Of a stretch of 5,078 nucleotides of DNA, positions 4,728-5,078 are shown piece by piece (the first letter of the stretch is position 1; each line of letters begins with the position of its first letter). The position numbers and the translations under genes were made by a program. The notes beneath the pieces were generated by a model, which did not search any database, was not told the origin of the DNA, and saw only the letters and a list, made by a program, of their open reading frames with translations. The DNA comes from SZUA-430 sp041477875 (GTDB taxonomy: Bacteria; Pseudomonadota; Alphaproteobacteria; Micropepsales; Micropepsaceae): contig JBGOVA010000265.1 of NCBI GenBank assembly GCA_041477875.1, positions 1 through 5,078 of the forward strand, written 5' to 3'.

Positions 4728-4928
4728 CCAAGGCACGGCTTCTGCCGGCCTGACGGCCGCGTCGCACGCGAACGTGGGCTTTTGCTCCGCGGTCCGCGAC
4801 GCGACGACGCCGGTATCCAGGCTCTCTCCTTGGATTGGGGCACTTGCGCATTCGTCGGGCAATCCATGCACCCGCTAGTCGGCACGTTTGCGCCGCACGA
4901 CGCGTGAAACGCGTTGCGGTGGAGGGCG
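4728..4928. other. Spacer with no recognised gene
   Basis: About 200 bases between the toxin stop and the last open frame. Present are a small hairpin, CGGCC-TGAC-GGCCG (about 4748-4761), without a T-run, possibly a weak terminator for the toxin operon, and ACGCGT-GAA-ACGCGT (4900-4914), two copies of a palindromic hexamer. The segment CCGGTATCCAGGCTCTC near 4810-4826 resembles the edge of interspersed repeats common in proteobacterial genomes, but this is too short to call. No tRNA or protein family is visible on either strand. Confidence 0.5.
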
Positions 4929-5078
4929 ATGGATGGCGATCGATTGGCTGCAGTCCGGCGTTTGGTACGGCGCGTCGTTGCTCACCGGGAAGCCGAGGCA
5001 ATTCACCTTGATTATCTCGATACGAATGATGCCGGGCATTTGAGCCGCAGCGTTGTTGACTGGGAGCGCGATAGCGAC
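4929..5078 (+). CDS. Possible start of an unrecognised gene running out of the window
   Basis: From the ATG at 4929 the frame is open for 50 codons to the window edge (MDGDRLAAVRRLVRRVV, then AHREAEAIHLDYLDTNDAGH, ending WERDSD). The first half is basic and helix-prone, the second half acidic. I do not recognise a family. GGAGGG (4921-4926) lies only two bases before this ATG, which is too close. The same site is well placed (six bases) for a second ATG at 4933 in another frame, but that frame stops at 5043 after 36 residues (MAIDWLQSGVWYGASLLTG...). A TTG at 4914 is a further in-frame alternative for the long frame. Whether either is a gene depends on the sequence beyond the edge. Confidence 0.3.
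   Translation, partial: MDGDRLAAVRRLVRRVVAHREAEAIHLDYLDTNDAGHLSRSVVDWERDSD

Noticed and set aside
4179..5001. Several minus-strand open frames opposite the toxin-antitoxin genes and the right spacer
   Set aside because: They are arginine/alanine-rich, overlap each other and well-supported plus-strand genes, and resemble no family.

Overview
The window looks like a GC-rich alphaproteobacterial chromosome, most likely of the Rhizobiales/Hyphomicrobiales type. The grounds are a complex I accessory protein of the NDUFA12 family, a DUF2155 protein, and the order accC - aat - DUF2155 - mlaD-like - NDUFA12, which I know as a typical alphaproteobacterial neighbourhood. The species cannot be named from the sequence alone.

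Left part (1-3115), conserved housekeeping block. The 3' two thirds of accC (biotin carboxylase) runs in from the left edge and is followed after 14 bases by aat (leucyl/phenylalanyl-tRNA-protein transferase). Facing them on the minus strand is a compact three-gene set read in the order NDUFA12-like, MlaD-like, DUF2155. The gaps between these genes are 10 and 25 bases, and each has a visible ribosome binding site. The 3' ends of aat and the DUF2155 gene overlap head-on by 73 bases, and both overlapping ends look like genuine family sequence.

Middle (3116-3502). This 387-base stretch has no convincing gene. It holds two diverged copies of an interspersed repeat in direct orientation at a 135-base offset. 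Each copy carries several GTAAC-type pentamers (copy A) or GCAAC-type pentamers (copy B) plus one inverted pentamer, so the change between copies affects every unit and keeps the inverted pairing.

Right part (3503-5078), accessory. A free-standing 165-residue protein consists only of part of EF-Tu domain 2 and all of domain 3, with no GTPase domain and a stop codon directly upstream of its ATG. A strong hairpin follows it. Next comes a two-gene ParD/ParE-type toxin-antitoxin operon with a TTGACA -35 box, an inverted-repeat operator and an ATGA overlap between antitoxin and toxin. The last 350 bases hold a mostly featureless spacer and the possible beginning of an unrecognised gene that leaves the window.

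Most notable are the orphan EF-Tu domain 2/3 protein and the paired repeat with concerted pentamer changes. The rest is recognisable family content.
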